Of a stretch of 64,000 nucleotides of DNA, positions 28,883-38,674 are shown piece after piece. The DNA is from Rubrivivax sp. A210 (GTDB lineage: Bacteria; Pseudomonadota; Gammaproteobacteria; Burkholderiales; Burkholderiaceae_C): NCBI RefSeq assembly GCF_904426505.1, contig NZ_CAJGBN010000023.1, positions 124,001-188,000 on the forward strand, read 5' to 3'. Positions within the stretch are counted from its first letter, which is position 1; each line of letters opens with the position of its first letter. A program made the position numbers and the translations under genes. The notes beneath the pieces were generated by a model. That model ran no database searches and was not told where the DNA came from. It saw only the letters and a list, made by a program, of their open reading frames with translations.

Positions 28883-30298
28883 ATGACATCCAGCCTGGCC
28901 ACCGTCTCCTACATCGCCGCCACCATCCTCTTCATCCTCAGCCTGGGCGGCCTCGCCAACCCCGAGACCGCGCGCCGCGGCAACCTGCTGGGCATCATCG
29001 GCATGGCCATCGCCGTGCTCGCCACCGTGCTGGGCCCGCGCGTCACGCCCACCGGCTACGCCTGGATCGTCGGCGCCCTGGCCGTGGGCGGCGGCATCGG
29101 CCTCTTCGCCGCCAAGAAGGTGCAGATGACGCAGATGCCCGAGCTCGTGGCGCTGATGCACAGCCTGGTGGGCTTGGCGGCCTGCCTGGTGGGCTTCGCG
29201 AGCTATGTCGACACCTCCACGGTGTTCGCCACCAGCGCCGAGAAATCTATCCACGAGGTCGAGATCTACGTCGGCATCCTCATCGGCGCCGTCACCTTCT
29301 CGGGCTCCATCATTGCCTTCGGCAAGCTGAGCGGCAAGATCGGCGGCAAGCCGCTGACGCTGCCGGCGCGGCACTGGCTCAACCTGGCGCTGCTGCTCAT
29401 CGCCGTCTGGTACGGGCGCGAGTTCCTGCACGCGCACGACATCGCCTCAGGCATGACGCCGCTGCTGGTGATGACCGTGGTGGCCCTGCTCTTCGGCATC
29501 CACATGGTGATGGCCATCGGCGGCGCCGACATGCCGGTGGTGGTGTCCATGCTCAACAGCTACTCGGGCTGGGCGGCGGCGGCCACGGGCTTCATGCTCA
29601 GCAACGACCTGCTCATCGTGGTGGGCGCGCTGGTGGGCAGTTCGGGCGCGATCCTGAGCTACATCATGTGCCGCGCGATGAACCGCAACTTCATCAGCGT
29701 CATCGCCGGCGGCTTCGGCGGCGGTGCCCCGGCCCCCGCAGCCGCGGGCGGCGCGGCCCAGCCGGCCGGCGAAGTGGCGCCCATCCTGGCGCTCGAGACC
29801 GCCGAGCTGCTGCGCGAGGCCAAGAACGTGATCATCGTGCCCGGCTACGGCATGGCCGTAGCGCAGGCCCAGCACACGGTCTACGAGATCACCAAGGTGC
29901 TGCGCGAAAAGGGCGTCAACGTGCGCTTCGGCATCCACCCGGTGGCCGGCCGCATGCCGGGCCACATGAACGTGCTGCTGGCCGAGGCCAAGGTGCCCTA
30001 CGACATCGTGCTGGAGATGGACGAGCTGAACGACGACTTCCCGAAGACCGATGTCTCCATCGTCATCGGCGCCAACGACATCGTCAACCCGGCGGCGCAG
30101 GACGACCCCGCCAGCCCCATCGCCGGCATGCCGGTGCTCGAGGTGTGGAAGGCCAAGACCAGCATCGTGATGAAGCGCAGCATGGCCAGCGGCTACGCCG
30201 GGGTCGACAACCCGCTGTTCTACAAGGACAACAACCGCATGCTCTTCGGCGACGCGAAGAAGATGCTGGACGAGGTGCTGGCGGCCTTGAAGGGCTGA
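28883..30298 (+). CDS. pntB: NAD(P) transhydrogenase subunit beta PntB
   Basis: A 471-residue inner-membrane protein. About eight or nine helices cover residues 1-265. The NADP-binding domain III follows an alanine/proline linker: [53 protein letters not shown] and PVLEVWKAK. It forms the proton channel with PntA. A strong terminator at 30334 ends the pntAB transcript. Confidence 0.97.
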   Translation: MTSSLATVSYIAATILFILSLGGLANPETARRGNLLGIIGMAIAVLATVLGPRVTPTGYAWIVGALAVGGGIGLFAAKKVQMTQMPELVALMHSLVGLAACLVGFASYVDTSTVFATSAEKSIHEVEIYVGILIGAVTFSGSIIAFGKLSGKIGGKPLTLPARHWLNLALLLIAVWYGREFLHAHDIASGMTPLLVMTVVALLFGIHMVMAIGGADMPVVVSMLNSYSGWAAAATGFMLSNDLLIVVGALVGSSGAILSYIMCRAMNRNFISVIAGGFGGGAPAPAAAGGAAQPAGEVAPILALETAELLREAKNVIIVPGYGMAVAQAQHTVYEITKVLREKGVNVRFGIHPVAGRMPGHMNVLLAEAKVPYDIVLEMDELNDDFPKTDVSIVIGANDIVNPAAQDDPASPIAGMPVLEVWKAKTSIVMKRSMASGYAGVDNPLFYKDNNRMLFGDAKKMLDEVLAALKG

Positions 30299-30333
30299 GC
30301 CCGGCCCGCGCCCGTGCGGGGCGCACCAAGCAG

Positions 30334-30363
30334 AAGGGCCGGCATTGCCGGCCCTTTTTTCTT
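30334..30363 (+). terminator. Rho-independent terminator of pntAB
   Basis: A perfect 10-bp stem AAGGGCCGGC / GCCGGCCCTT with loop ATT and a T6 run. It may also serve the convergent gene. Confidence 0.93.
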
Positions 30364-30383
30364 GGCGACCAGCGTCGTCCCGA

Positions 30384-31046
30384 TCAGCCCCGGCGCCGCC
30401 GCGCCAGCGAGCCCAACGCCGCCAGGCCACCCAGCATCAGCGCCCAGCTGCGGGGCTCGGGCACCGGGCTCAAGGTCAGCACGAACTGCAGGTCGGGCGT
30501 GTCCAGCGCCGCCGGGTTGGTTCCCGGGTCGACCGGGAACAGGTCTTCCATCTGCACCCGCACCTGGGTCGGGCTGATCCATTCGACACTGGTGTAGTAG
30601 CTGCCCGGCACCGGGTTGAGGATGCTGGCGCTGCCGGTGAAGACCTGGCTGTCAACGACACCGACATCGCCGAAGCGTGCCGAACCGATGTTGGTGAGGC
30701 GCAAGACGATCTCCTGGCCGATCACGGCGTTGCCCAGCGCGACGGTGGCGCCCACCGCCGCCGGCAGCCAGCCCAGCACCGAGGCGCTGGGCTGTCCACC
30801 GACGAGGTCGGTCAGCGCCAGCAGCGGCACCGGCCCGACGGGGCCCGTCGCGTCTGCCAGCTCCAGCACATGGTCGAAGCCGCCGCTGCTGGACTCCAGC
30901 GTCAGCGTCACCAGGCCCGGATCCCAGAAGACGATGGGCTCGTTGAAGGCCAGGCCGGGGCCGGCGGCCTGGGCCGGCGCGGCGGCGGCCAGGGCCACTG
31001 CGGCGGCCAGGGCCAGGGTGGAAAGCGAAGAAAAGGGCCTGCTCAT
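30384..31046 (-). CDS. PEP-CTERM sorting-domain protein
   Basis: A 220-residue exported protein. The signal peptide is MSRPFSSLSTLALAAAVALA ending near AQAA. The C-terminus is VPEPRSWALMLGGLAALGSL followed by ARRRRG, a standard exosortase-recognised anchor. The body is beta-rich with no recognised enzyme motif. CGGAG lies ten bases before the ATG. It stands alone between pntAB (convergent) and fadD (divergent, 233 bp). The 233-bp gap shows no clear promoter. Confidence 0.88.
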   Translation of the reverse strand: MSRPFSSLSTLALAAAVALAAAAPAQAAGPGLAFNEPIVFWDPGLVTLTLESSSGGFDHVLELADATGPVGPVPLLALTDLVGGQPSASVLGWLPAAVGATVALGNAVIGQEIVLRLTNIGSARFGDVGVVDSQVFTGSASILNPVPGSYYTSVEWISPTQVRVQMEDLFPVDPGTNPAALDTPDLQFVLTLSPVPEPRSWALMLGGLAALGSLARRRRG

Positions 31047-31279
31047 GCGGTACTCCGAAACGGTTCCAGGCGCTGTGCGCAGCGCGATGGCGGGATTCTG
31101 GGCGGGCGCGGCCTGCGCGTGGGCCTCGCAAGTCGCGCTTTGCCCCCTGGGGTCGGGGGCCTTGGCGCCAGCCAGATGACGGCTGCGTGAAGACCTGCAC
31201 GGGCCGCGCTATCGAATCCCCTGATAGCCCTGCGTCAGCCGGGCGTCAGAATCGGCCCAAATTGAACAAACGGCAGGCG

Positions 31280-32962
31280 ATGACCAAGTTCTGGCTCAAG
31301 CAGTACCCGCAGGGCGTTCCCGAAGACATCGACGCCGCCGCCCTGCCCACGCTGGCGGCGCTGCTGGACCACGCCTTTGCCCGCCACCGTGCGCTGCCGG
31401 CCTGCCGCTTCATGGGCCGCTCGCTGAGCTTTGGCGAGATCGACGAGTTGTCGCGCGCCCTCGCCGCCTGGCTGCAGGGCCGCGGCCTGGCGCGCGGCGA
31501 CCGCGTCGCGCTGATGATGCCCAACCTGCCGCAATACCTGGTGGCGGTGGCCGCGGTGCTGCGCGCCGGCATGGTGGTGGTCAACGTCAACCCGCAGCTC
31601 GAAGGGCGCGATCTTGCCCACCAGCTGCGCGACAGTGGCGCACGCGCCATCATCGTGCTCGAGCACTTCGCCGCCACGCTGCAGCCGCTGCTGGCCCAGG
31701 TGCCGACCAAGACGGTGCTGGTGGCCGCCATGGGCGACCTGCTGGGCCCGCTCAAGGGCCGCTACGTCAACCACCTGGTGCGCCGTGTCCACAAGCTGGT
31801 GCCCAGGTACGAGATCCCCGAGGCCCTGCCCTTTGCCCTGGCCCTGGCCCAGGGCCAGCGCATGACGCTGGCGCCAGTGGTGGTGGCGCGCGACGACATC
31901 GCGCTGCTGCAGTACACCGGCGGCACCACGGGCGTCGCCAAGGGCGCGGTTCTGCTGCACCGCAACCTGGCGGCCAATGTGCTGCAGTGCGAGGCCTGGT
32001 ACCGCCCGGCGCTGGCGCTGGCGCCGGCCGACGAGCAGGTGGTGAACGTCTGCGCCCTGCCGCTGCACCACATCTACGCCTTTACCAGCTGCCTGATGCT
32101 GGGCCTGCGCCTGGGCTTCTGCAATGTGCTGGTGCCCAACCCGGGCGACACCGGCGCGGTGATCGAGACGCTGGCGCGCGAGCATGTCCACAGCTTCCCC
32201 GGCATCGAGACGCTGTTCCATGCCCTCGTCCACCACCCGCGCTTCGACGCCGTCGATTGGAGCCACCTGCGCATCACCATCGCCGGCGGCATGGCCACGC
32301 AGCCCGGCACGGCGCGGCTGTGGCAGGAGATGACCGGCTCCGTCATCTGCGAGGGCTATGGCCTGTCAGAAACCTCGCCCACGGTGTGCTGCAACCCGGT
32401 CGACATCGAGTCCTTCAGCGGCAGCATAGGCCTGCCCCTGCCCGGCACCGAGATCCTGGTGCTCGATGACGAAGGCCGGCAACTGCCGCCCGGCGTGCCG
32501 GGCGAGATCGCCATCCGCGGCCCGCAGGTGATGGCGGGCTACTGGCAGCGCCCCGAAGAGACGGCGCGCGTGATGACGGCCGACGGCTGCTTCCGCAGCG
32601 GCGACATCGGCGCCATGGACGAGCGCGGCCACTTCCGCATCGTCGACCGCAAGAAGGATCTCATCCTCGTCAGCGGCTTCAATGTCTACCCCAACGAGGT
32701 CGAGGACGTGGTGGCGCGCATGCCCGGGGTGGCCGAGTGTGCCGCCATCGGCATGCCCGACGAGCGCGCCGGCGAAGCCGTCAAGCTCATCGTGGTGCGC
32801 AGCGACCCCCAGGCCACCAGCCCCGGCGAAGCCGACATCCGCGCCTATTGCGAGATGCACCTGAGCGGCTACAAGCGGCCGCGCGTGGTGGAGTTCCGCG
32901 CCGGCCTGCCCAAGACTGGCCTGGGCAAGGTGCTGCGCCGCGAACTGCGCGAGAGTGCATGA
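31280..32962 (+). CDS. fadD: long-chain fatty-acid-CoA ligase FadD
   Basis: A 560-residue adenylate-forming enzyme that activates fatty acids to acyl-CoA at the membrane. Full-length match in order to E. coli FadD (561): WLKQYPQGVP start, GDRVALMMPNLPQYLVAVAA, YTGGTTGVAKGAVLLHRN, EGYGLSETSP, RSGDIG, VDRKKDLILVSGFNVYPNEV and the catalytic lysine in GLGKVLRREL. The ATG at 31280 gives the standard N-terminus. Amidase and rsmE genes follow closely, suggesting one transcript. Confidence 0.95.
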   Translation: MTKFWLKQYPQGVPEDIDAAALPTLAALLDHAFARHRALPACRFMGRSLSFGEIDELSRALAAWLQGRGLARGDRVALMMPNLPQYLVAVAAVLRAGMVVVNVNPQLEGRDLAHQLRDSGARAIIVLEHFAATLQPLLAQVPTKTVLVAAMGDLLGPLKGRYVNHLVRRVHKLVPRYEIPEALPFALALAQGQRMTLAPVVVARDDIALLQYTGGTTGVAKGAVLLHRNLAANVLQCEAWYRPALALAPADEQVVNVCALPLHHIYAFTSCLMLGLRLGFCNVLVPNPGDTGAVIETLAREHVHSFPGIETLFHALVHHPRFDAVDWSHLRITIAGGMATQPGTARLWQEMTGSVICEGYGLSETSPTVCCNPVDIESFSGSIGLPLPGTEILVLDDEGRQLPPGVPGEIAIRGPQVMAGYWQRPEETARVMTADGCFRSGDIGAMDERGHFRIVDRKKDLILVSGFNVYPNEVEDVVARMPGVAECAAIGMPDERAGEAVKLIVVRSDPQATSPGEADIRAYCEMHLSGYKRPRVVEFRAGLPKTGLGKVLRRELRESA

Positions 32963-32972
32963 CAATCCGCGC

Positions 32973-34313
32973 ATGCTGCCTCCCATCGCCGAGCTGCGGC
33001 GCACGATCACCGCGCCGGGCGGCCACCGCGCGCTGATCGAGCGCGTGCTGGCCGAGTCGCACCGCGCCGCCGCCAGCCACGTCTTCACCGCCCGCTTCGA
33101 CACCGAGGCACGCGCCGCCGCCGCCGAGGCCGATGCGCGTCTGCTGCGCGGCGAGGCCCTGCCGCCGCTGGCCGGCCTGCCGGTGACGGTGAAGGATCTC
33201 TACGACATCGCCGGCCGCCCCACGCTGGCCGGCTCGGTGCTGCGCCGCGGCGAGACAGCGGCGGCCGAGGACGCGCCCGCGGTGGCGCGGCTGCGGCGCG
33301 CCGGTGCGGCCCTCACCGGCCTCACCAACATGACCGAGTTCGCCTTCTCGGGCCTGGGCATCAATCCCCACCTGGGCACGCCGCGCAACCCGGCCGACCC
33401 GCTGCTGGCACGCATCCCCGGCGGCTCGTCGGCCGGCGCCGCGGTCTCGGTGGCGCTGGGCCTGGCGGTGGCGGCGCTGGGCAGCGACACCGGCGGCTCC
33501 ATCCGCGTCCCGGCCGCGCTGTGCGGCATCGTCGGCTTCAAGAGCACGCAGTCGCGCACACCGCGCGAGGGCGCCTTTCCGCTCTCGTTCACGCTCGACA
33601 CCGTGTGCGCCATGGCGCGCACGGTGGAAGACTGCCTGCTCGTCGATGGCGTGCTCGCCGGCGCGCCACTGGCGGTGCAGTCGCGCCCGCTCAGCAGCCT
33701 GCGCCTGGCCCTGCCCCAGACCCTGCTGCTCGACAGCCTGGACGCCACCGTCGCCAGCGCCTTCTCGCGCACGCTCACGCGGCTGTCGCAGGGCGGCGCG
33801 CGCATCGTCGACATCGGCCTGACCAAGCTGACCGAGATCGCCGACATCAACGCCCCCGCCGGCCTCACGCCGGTGGAGGCCTGGGCCGTACACCGCCACG
33901 CGATGCAGACCCGGCGCGCCGAGTTCGACCGCCGCGTCGCCACGCGCATCGTGCGCGGCGAGGGCGTGAGCGCGGCCGACTACATCCTGATGCTGCAGCG
34001 CCGGCGCGACTGGATCGCCCGCATGCACCAGCGCCTGGCCGGCTTCGATGCACTGATCTGCCCCACCACGCCCCTCGTCGCGCCACCCATCGCCGCGCTG
34101 GAGGCCAGCGACGAGGCGTACTTCGCCGCCAACGGCCAGATGCTGCGCAACACCTTCCCGATCAACTTCCTCGACGGCTGCTCCTTCAGCCTGCCCTGCC
34201 ACGCGCCGGGCGAGCTGCCGGTGGGCCTGATGCTCTCGGCCCCGGGCGGGCACGACGCTGAACTGGCCGCCGTCGCGCTGGCGGTGCAGAAGCTGCTGCA
34301 GACGCCGGCCTGA
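32973..34313 (+). CDS. amidase-signature family hydrolase
   Basis: A 446-residue amidase. The Ser-cisSer-Lys triad is complete: lysine in VTVKDLYD near residue 73, and both serines in GSDTGGSIRVPAAL; GGSSAGAAV precedes them. The protein is cytosolic with no signal peptide. The amide substrate cannot be told. The ATG at 32973 lies 10 bp past the fadD stop; a GTG at 32955 would overlap fadD by eight bases. rsmE starts 5 bp after the stop. Confidence 0.92.
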   Translation: MLPPIAELRRTITAPGGHRALIERVLAESHRAAASHVFTARFDTEARAAAAEADARLLRGEALPPLAGLPVTVKDLYDIAGRPTLAGSVLRRGETAAAEDAPAVARLRRAGAALTGLTNMTEFAFSGLGINPHLGTPRNPADPLLARIPGGSSAGAAVSVALGLAVAALGSDTGGSIRVPAALCGIVGFKSTQSRTPREGAFPLSFTLDTVCAMARTVEDCLLVDGVLAGAPLAVQSRPLSSLRLALPQTLLLDSLDATVASAFSRTLTRLSQGGARIVDIGLTKLTEIADINAPAGLTPVEAWAVHRHAMQTRRAEFDRRVATRIVRGEGVSAADYILMLQRRRDWIARMHQRLAGFDALICPTTPLVAPPIAALEASDEAYFAANGQMLRNTFPINFLDGCSFSLPCHAPGELPVGLMLSAPGGHDAELAAVALAVQKLLQTPA

Positions 34314-34318
34314 CTGCG

Positions 34319-35062
34319 ATGCGGCTCTTTGTCGACGCGCCCCTGGTGGCGGGCGCAGATCTCGCCCTGCCACCCGGCGCCAGCCGCCACGCCCAGGTGC
34401 GCCGCGTCCAGCCCGGCGACGCGCTGCTGCTCTTCGACGGCGGCGGCTGCGACTGGCCGGCCGAGGTGCTGGCCATGGGCCGCAGCGAGGTGCGCGTGCG
34501 CGTCGGTGAGCCGCACGCCGTCCACACCGAACTGCCGTTGGCGGTGACGCTGGCGCTGGCCATGCCGGCCAACGAGCGCATGGACAGCCTGGTCGAGCAG
34601 GCCACGCAACTGGGCGTGGCGCGGCTGCAGCCGCTGCTGGCCGAGCGCTCGGTGCTGCGCCTGGCCGGCGAGCGCGCCGAACGCAAGCGCGCCCACTGGC
34701 AGGCCGTGGCCGAGGCGGCCTGCGAGCAATGCGGCCGCGCCCGCATCCCCGTCATCGCGCCGGTGCGGACGCTGGCCGACTGGCTGGCCGGGTTGAAGGA
34801 CGAGCCGCCAGCGACAAGGCTGCTGCTGAGCCTGGCCGCCGGCGCCGCGCCGCTGCCGCGGCTGATACCGCAGGCGCCGGCCGCCGGCGGCTCGCTCTGC
34901 ACGCTCAGCGGCCCCGAGGGCGGCCTGGCGCCCGACGAAGAGGCCGCGGCGCGGGCCGCCGGCTTCGTGGCCGTGGGCCTGGGCCCGCGCGTGCTGCGCG
35001 CCGAGACGGCGCCCCTGGCCGTGCTGGCCTGGCTGGCGCTGCATCACACCGAAGGCAGCTGA
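34319..35062 (+). CDS. rsmE: 16S rRNA (uracil-1498-N3)-methyltransferase RsmE
   Basis: A 247-residue SPOUT-class enzyme that methylates U1498 of 16S rRNA. Family features: MRLFVDAPL start, HAQVRRVQPGDALLLFDGGG (PUA-like part), AMPANERMDSLVEQATQLGV, SERSVLR-type motif (AERSVLRLAGERAERKRAHW), ACEQCGRARIP, and the knot residues LSGPEGGLAPDEE and LGPRVLRAETAPLAVL. It appears co-transcribed with fadD and the amidase gene. Confidence 0.96.
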   Translation: MRLFVDAPLVAGADLALPPGASRHAQVRRVQPGDALLLFDGGGCDWPAEVLAMGRSEVRVRVGEPHAVHTELPLAVTLALAMPANERMDSLVEQATQLGVARLQPLLAERSVLRLAGERAERKRAHWQAVAEAACEQCGRARIPVIAPVRTLADWLAGLKDEPPATRLLLSLAAGAAPLPRLIPQAPAAGGSLCTLSGPEGGLAPDEEAAARAAGFVAVGLGPRVLRAETAPLAVLAWLALHHTEGS

Positions 35063-35131
35063 AACCGCGACGGCCGACCCGTCACAGCCATGGTGCACAC
35101 TGCCGGCTCCAAATCAGCCAGGGAGTCACAC

Positions 35132-35560
35132 ATGGGATTGTTCGATTCAGTCGTCGGCGCACTCGGTTCCGCCGCCAGCGGCGGCAACGGCGGCCAGCCG
35201 GATCTGATGGGCCTGGTCGCCGGCCTGCTGGGCCAGGGCCAGGGCGGCCTCGGCGGCCTGGCCGGTCTCGTCGCCAAGTTCCAGCAGGGCGGCCTGGGCG
35301 AGGTCGTCGCCTCCTGGGTTTCGACCGGCCAGAACCTGCCGATCTCGCCGGCCCAACTGGGCAGCGTGCTGGGCAATGACGCCGTCGCCGGCCTGGCGCA
35401 GAAGGCCGGCCTCGACCAGGGCGCGCTGCTGGGCCAGCTGAGCCAGCTGCTGCCCCAGGTGGTGGACAAGCTCACGCCCGATGGCCAGCTGCCCCAGGGC
35501 GGCGGCATGGGTGACCTGGCCGGAATGCTGGGTGGCCTGAGCGGCCTGCTCAAGGGCTGA
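35132..35560 (+). CDS. YidB/DUF937 family protein
   Basis: A 142-residue protein rich in glycine, leucine and glutamine. It starts MGLFDSVVGALG and contains GLGEVVASWVSTGQNLPISP, the DUF937 hallmark, and VDKLTPDGQLP. Homologues such as E. coli YidB are widespread with unknown function. GGGAG lies upstream of the ATG at 35132. It ends at a convergent hairpin. Confidence 0.92.
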   Translation: MGLFDSVVGALGSAASGGNGGQPDLMGLVAGLLGQGQGGLGGLAGLVAKFQQGGLGEVVASWVSTGQNLPISPAQLGSVLGNDAVAGLAQKAGLDQGALLGQLSQLLPQVVDKLTPDGQLPQGGGMGDLAGMLGGLSGLLKG

Positions 35561-35568
35561 TCAAGCCC

Positions 35569-35590
35569 GCCGGCGCCGATAGGCGCCGGC
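35569..35590. terminator. hairpin between convergent genes
   Basis: A perfect 9-bp stem GCCGGCGCC / GGCGCCGGC with loop GATA, placed between two gene ends. It lacks a T-run on either strand, so activity as a bidirectional terminator is uncertain. Confidence 0.5.
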
Positions 35591-35595
35591 CCGGG

Positions 35596-36318
35596 TCAAC
35601 GCCTCACCGGCCGCTCGAAAAAGCCGGCGCCCAGCTCGATGTTGACGTCCACCGATTTCAGCAACGTGCGCATGCGGCCGTCGACGCTGGCCGTCCACAG
35701 CGGGTGGTGGATGCCGCGGCGCTCGGCCTCCCAGGGGCCGCAGAGGGTGCCGGCCTCGTCGCCATAGGCGCCCCAGCCATAGGGCTCGCCGCGCGCATCG
35801 AGCGCATACCAGGCCAGGCGGCGACCGCCCTCGTGCACCTCGAGCCGGCCGGCCGCGCCGGCCTTCAGCGTCAGCGCCGGATCGCGCACCGCCAGGCGCT
35901 GCAGCGTGCGCAGCGGGTGGGCGGCCCAGGCGCGGCGGTCGTGCTCGAGCACCGCCGCCGGCAGCGGCTCAACGGCGCCATCGCGCGTGTACCACCAGTG
36001 GCGCTCGCCATCGACCACGCGCACCGCGTGCAGGCCGGGCGCCGTGGTCTCGGTGCGCATGCGCGGGGCGCGGAAATCGAGCGCGGTGAGCGAGCGCACG
36101 ATGCGCGGCTCGTCGGGGCTGTTCTGCTGGCTGTCGCTGAGCAGGTTGGCCACACGCGCCCAGGCGGCACGGCCGCCCACGGCGTCCAGCAGCTTGTCGG
36201 CCTGGGCCTCGGGCGTGGCCTGCGCCCAGGCCATGCGCGCGAGGCCGAGCCCGGCGGCGGCACCGGCGATGAATCCCAGGCCACGGCGGCGGCTGGCGTC
36301 AGTCGGGACCGGAATCAT
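35596..36318 (-). CDS. Tat-exported protein of unknown function
   Basis: A 240-residue protein. The N-terminus ASRRRGLGFIAGAAAGLGLA with AWAQA is a likely twin-arginine signal, implying export in a folded state to the periplasm. The mature part begins ATPEAQADKLLDAVGG and has a beta-rich pattern (DFRAPRMRTETTAPGLHAV, GERHWWYTRDG, RRLAWYALDARGEPYGWGAY) reminiscent of outer-membrane lipoprotein-sorting folds; no catalytic motif is recognised. It is 66 bp downstream of an AmpG-like gene on the same strand. Function not assigned. Confidence 0.75.
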   Translation of the reverse strand: MIPVPTDASRRRGLGFIAGAAAGLGLARMAWAQATPEAQADKLLDAVGGRAAWARVANLLSDSQQNSPDEPRIVRSLTALDFRAPRMRTETTAPGLHAVRVVDGERHWWYTRDGAVEPLPAAVLEHDRRAWAAHPLRTLQRLAVRDPALTLKAGAAGRLEVHEGGRRLAWYALDARGEPYGWGAYGDEAGTLCGPWEAERRGIHHPLWTASVDGRMRTLLKSVDVNIELGAGFFERPVRR

Positions 36319-36384
36319 GGCGGGGCCTCCAGGCGTACACGCAGAGCCGAAAAGGATAGCGACAGGCCCGGGCGCCGCCACCCC

Positions 36385-37668
36385 CTACGTTGCATCGTCC
36401 TTGCGCCCGAAGCCGGCGGGGATGCGCACCAGCGCCGCGGCGGCGAACGAGGGCAGGGTGGCCAGGCAGGCCCAGGCGAAGAAGAGCGGATAGCCCAGCT
36501 GCTGCTGCAGCCAGCCGGCCCCCATGCCGGGCAGCATCATGCCCAGGGCCATGAAGCCGGTACACAGCGCGTAGTGCGCCGTCTGGTGCGGGTTGCGGCC
36601 ATCGCCACCGCCGGCCACCAGCAGCATGAACACCATGTAGGCGGTGAAGCCAAAGCCGTAGCCGAACTGCTCCAGCGCCAGCGCGGCGCTCACCAGCCAC
36701 AGCGAGCCGGGCTGGTAGATCGCCAGCGCCACGAACACCAGGTTGGGCAGGTGCATGCACACCATCAGCGGCCACAGCAGGCGCGCCAGGCCGCCGCGGG
36801 CGATGGCCCAGCCACCCAGCAGGCCACCGGCCATCAAGGCCATCACACCCACCGTGCCATAGGCGATGCCGACCTCCTGTGTCTTCAGGCCCAGCCCGCC
36901 GGCGGCCACCGGATCGAGCAGAAAGGGCGTCACCAGCTTGAGCAGCTGGGCCTCGGCAAAGCGGTAGAGCAGCAGGAAGGCCAGGATGCGTGCGATGCCG
37001 GGCTGGCGCATGAAGGCGGCGAACACGGCGCCGAAGTCGGCCATCAGGGTGGCGCTGCGCGGCGCCGCGCGGTCGGCAGCCGGTCGCGGCAGCGCGCGCA
37101 GGTGGTAGAGGGCGGCAATGACGAAGAGCGCCGCCAGCAGCCAAAAGACCAGCCTCCAGGCCTGCACCACCTGGCCGTTGCGCTCGGCCAGCCAGCCGGC
37201 CAGCACGACCAGCCCGCCCTGGCCGGCGATCAGCGCCAGCCGCCAGCAGCAGCTGCGCACGCCGACGAAGGCGGCCTGGCTGCGCGGCGGCAGCGCCAGC
37301 ATGTACAAGCCGTCGGCGGCGATGTCGTGGGTGGCCGAGGCAAAGGCCATGAGCCAGAACACCGCCAGCGTGGCCTGCAGGAAGCGCGGACCGGGCAGGG
37401 ACAGCGCCACCATCGCCATCGCCGCGCCGATCAGGAACTGCAGCGCGACGATCCAGCCGCGCTTGCTGCCCAGCAGATCGACCAGCGGGCTCCACAGCGG
37501 CTTGATCACCCAGGGCAGGTAGAGCCAGCTGGTGGCCAGCGCGATCTCGGCATTGCCGACGCCGAGGTTCTTGTACATCACCACGGCCAGCGTCATCACC
37601 ACCGCATAGGGCAGGCCCTGGGCGAAGTAGAGCGTGGGGATCCAGCGCCAGGTGGAAATGCGGTTCAT
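36385..37668 (-). CDS. AmpG-like MFS transporter
   Basis: A 427-residue major-facilitator protein with about twelve helices. The start RWIPTLYFAQGLPYAVVMTL, followed by SWLYLPWVIKPLWSPLVD and ATHDIAADGLYML, is characteristic of the AmpG/acetyl-CoA-transporter branch. AmpG imports anhydro-muropeptides from the periplasm for cell-wall recycling; whether this copy does so is inference. Divergent from purC across 66 bp. Confidence 0.85.
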   Translation of the reverse strand: MNRISTWRWIPTLYFAQGLPYAVVMTLAVVMYKNLGVGNAEIALATSWLYLPWVIKPLWSPLVDLLGSKRGWIVALQFLIGAAMAMVALSLPGPRFLQATLAVFWLMAFASATHDIAADGLYMLALPPRSQAAFVGVRSCCWRLALIAGQGGLVVLAGWLAERNGQVVQAWRLVFWLLAALFVIAALYHLRALPRPAADRAAPRSATLMADFGAVFAAFMRQPGIARILAFLLLYRFAEAQLLKLVTPFLLDPVAAGGLGLKTQEVGIAYGTVGVMALMAGGLLGGWAIARGGLARLLWPLMVCMHLPNLVFVALAIYQPGSLWLVSAALALEQFGYGFGFTAYMVFMLLVAGGGDGRNPHQTAHYALCTGFMALGMMLPGMGAGWLQQQLGYPLFFAWACLATLPSFAAAALVRIPAGFGRKDDAT

Positions 37669-37734
37669 TGTGGGCCGCGATGTTCACACGGCGACGGCGC
37701 GCAAAATACGCCCACCCCTGCTCGAGCGCCTGAC

Positions 37735-38649
37735 ATGACCGCAAACTCGCCGCTGGCCGCCCTCGGCCCCGCCCTGCCCGCCACCACCCTCACGTCGCTG
37801 CCGCTGCTGGCGCGCGGCAAGGTGCGCGACAACTACGCCGTCGGCGAAGACCGCCTGCTGATGGTGGCCAGCGACCGCCTCTCGGCCTTCGACGTGGTGA
37901 TGAAGGCGCCCGTGCCCGGCAAGGGCCGGCTGCTCACCGGCATGGCGCTGTTCTGGTTCGAGCGCCTGGCCGCCATCGTGCCCAACCACCTCACCGGCGC
38001 CGCGCCCGAGAGCGTGGTGACGGCCGCCGAGGCGGCGCAGATCGCCGGCCGCGCGATGCTGGTCAAGCGCCTCACGCCCCTGCCCTGCGAGGCCGTGGTG
38101 CGCGGCTATGTGGCCGGTTCGGGCTGGAAGGAGTATGCCAAGAGCGGCACCGTCTGCGGCATCGCGCTGCCGCCGGGCATCACGCCCACCCAAGCGCTGG
38201 ACCAGCCCATCTTCACCCCCGCCACCAAGGCCGCGGTGGGCGACCACGACGAGAACATCAGCTTCGAGGTGCTGGCCGGCAAGATCGGCGCGGCACGCGC
38301 CGCCGAGGTGCGCGACACCGCCATCCGCCTGTACCAGGCAGCCAGCGAGTACGCCCTCACGCGCGGCATCGTGATCGCCGACACCAAGTTCGAGTTCGGC
38401 CTCGACGAGGCCGGCCGGCTGACACTGATGGACGAGGCGCTGACGCCCGATTCATCGCGCTTCTGGCTCGCCGACGAGCTGGCCCAGGGCCGCATCGTGG
38501 CGCTGGACAAGCAGCCGCTGCGCGACTGGCTGGCCTCGACCGGCGTCACCGGCGGCGCCGAGCAGGCGGCGCTGGACCTGCCCGACGAGGTGATCCTGGG
38601 CATCCACGAGCGCTACGCCCGCGCCCACCGGCTGCTCTGCGGCGGTTGA
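37735..38649 (+). CDS. purC: SAICAR synthetase PurC
   Basis: A 304-residue purine-biosynthesis enzyme that joins aspartate to CAIR using ATP. Motifs: LLARGKVRDNYAV, VASDRLSAFDVVM, EAVVRGYVAGSGWKEY, and the DTKFEFGLDE signature. Length matches the larger, yeast-like PurC class common in betaproteobacteria. The ATG at 37735 starts the protein; the frame stays open far upstream but those residues are antisense to the AmpG-like gene. Confidence 0.97.
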   Translation: MTANSPLAALGPALPATTLTSLPLLARGKVRDNYAVGEDRLLMVASDRLSAFDVVMKAPVPGKGRLLTGMALFWFERLAAIVPNHLTGAAPESVVTAAEAAQIAGRAMLVKRLTPLPCEAVVRGYVAGSGWKEYAKSGTVCGIALPPGITPTQALDQPIFTPATKAAVGDHDENISFEVLAGKIGAARAAEVRDTAIRLYQAASEYALTRGIVIADTKFEFGLDEAGRLTLMDEALTPDSSRFWLADELAQGRIVALDKQPLRDWLASTGVTGGAEQAALDLPDEVILGIHERYARAHRLLCGG

Positions 38650-38674
38650 TCAAGCCGCGGCCAACGGCGATTGA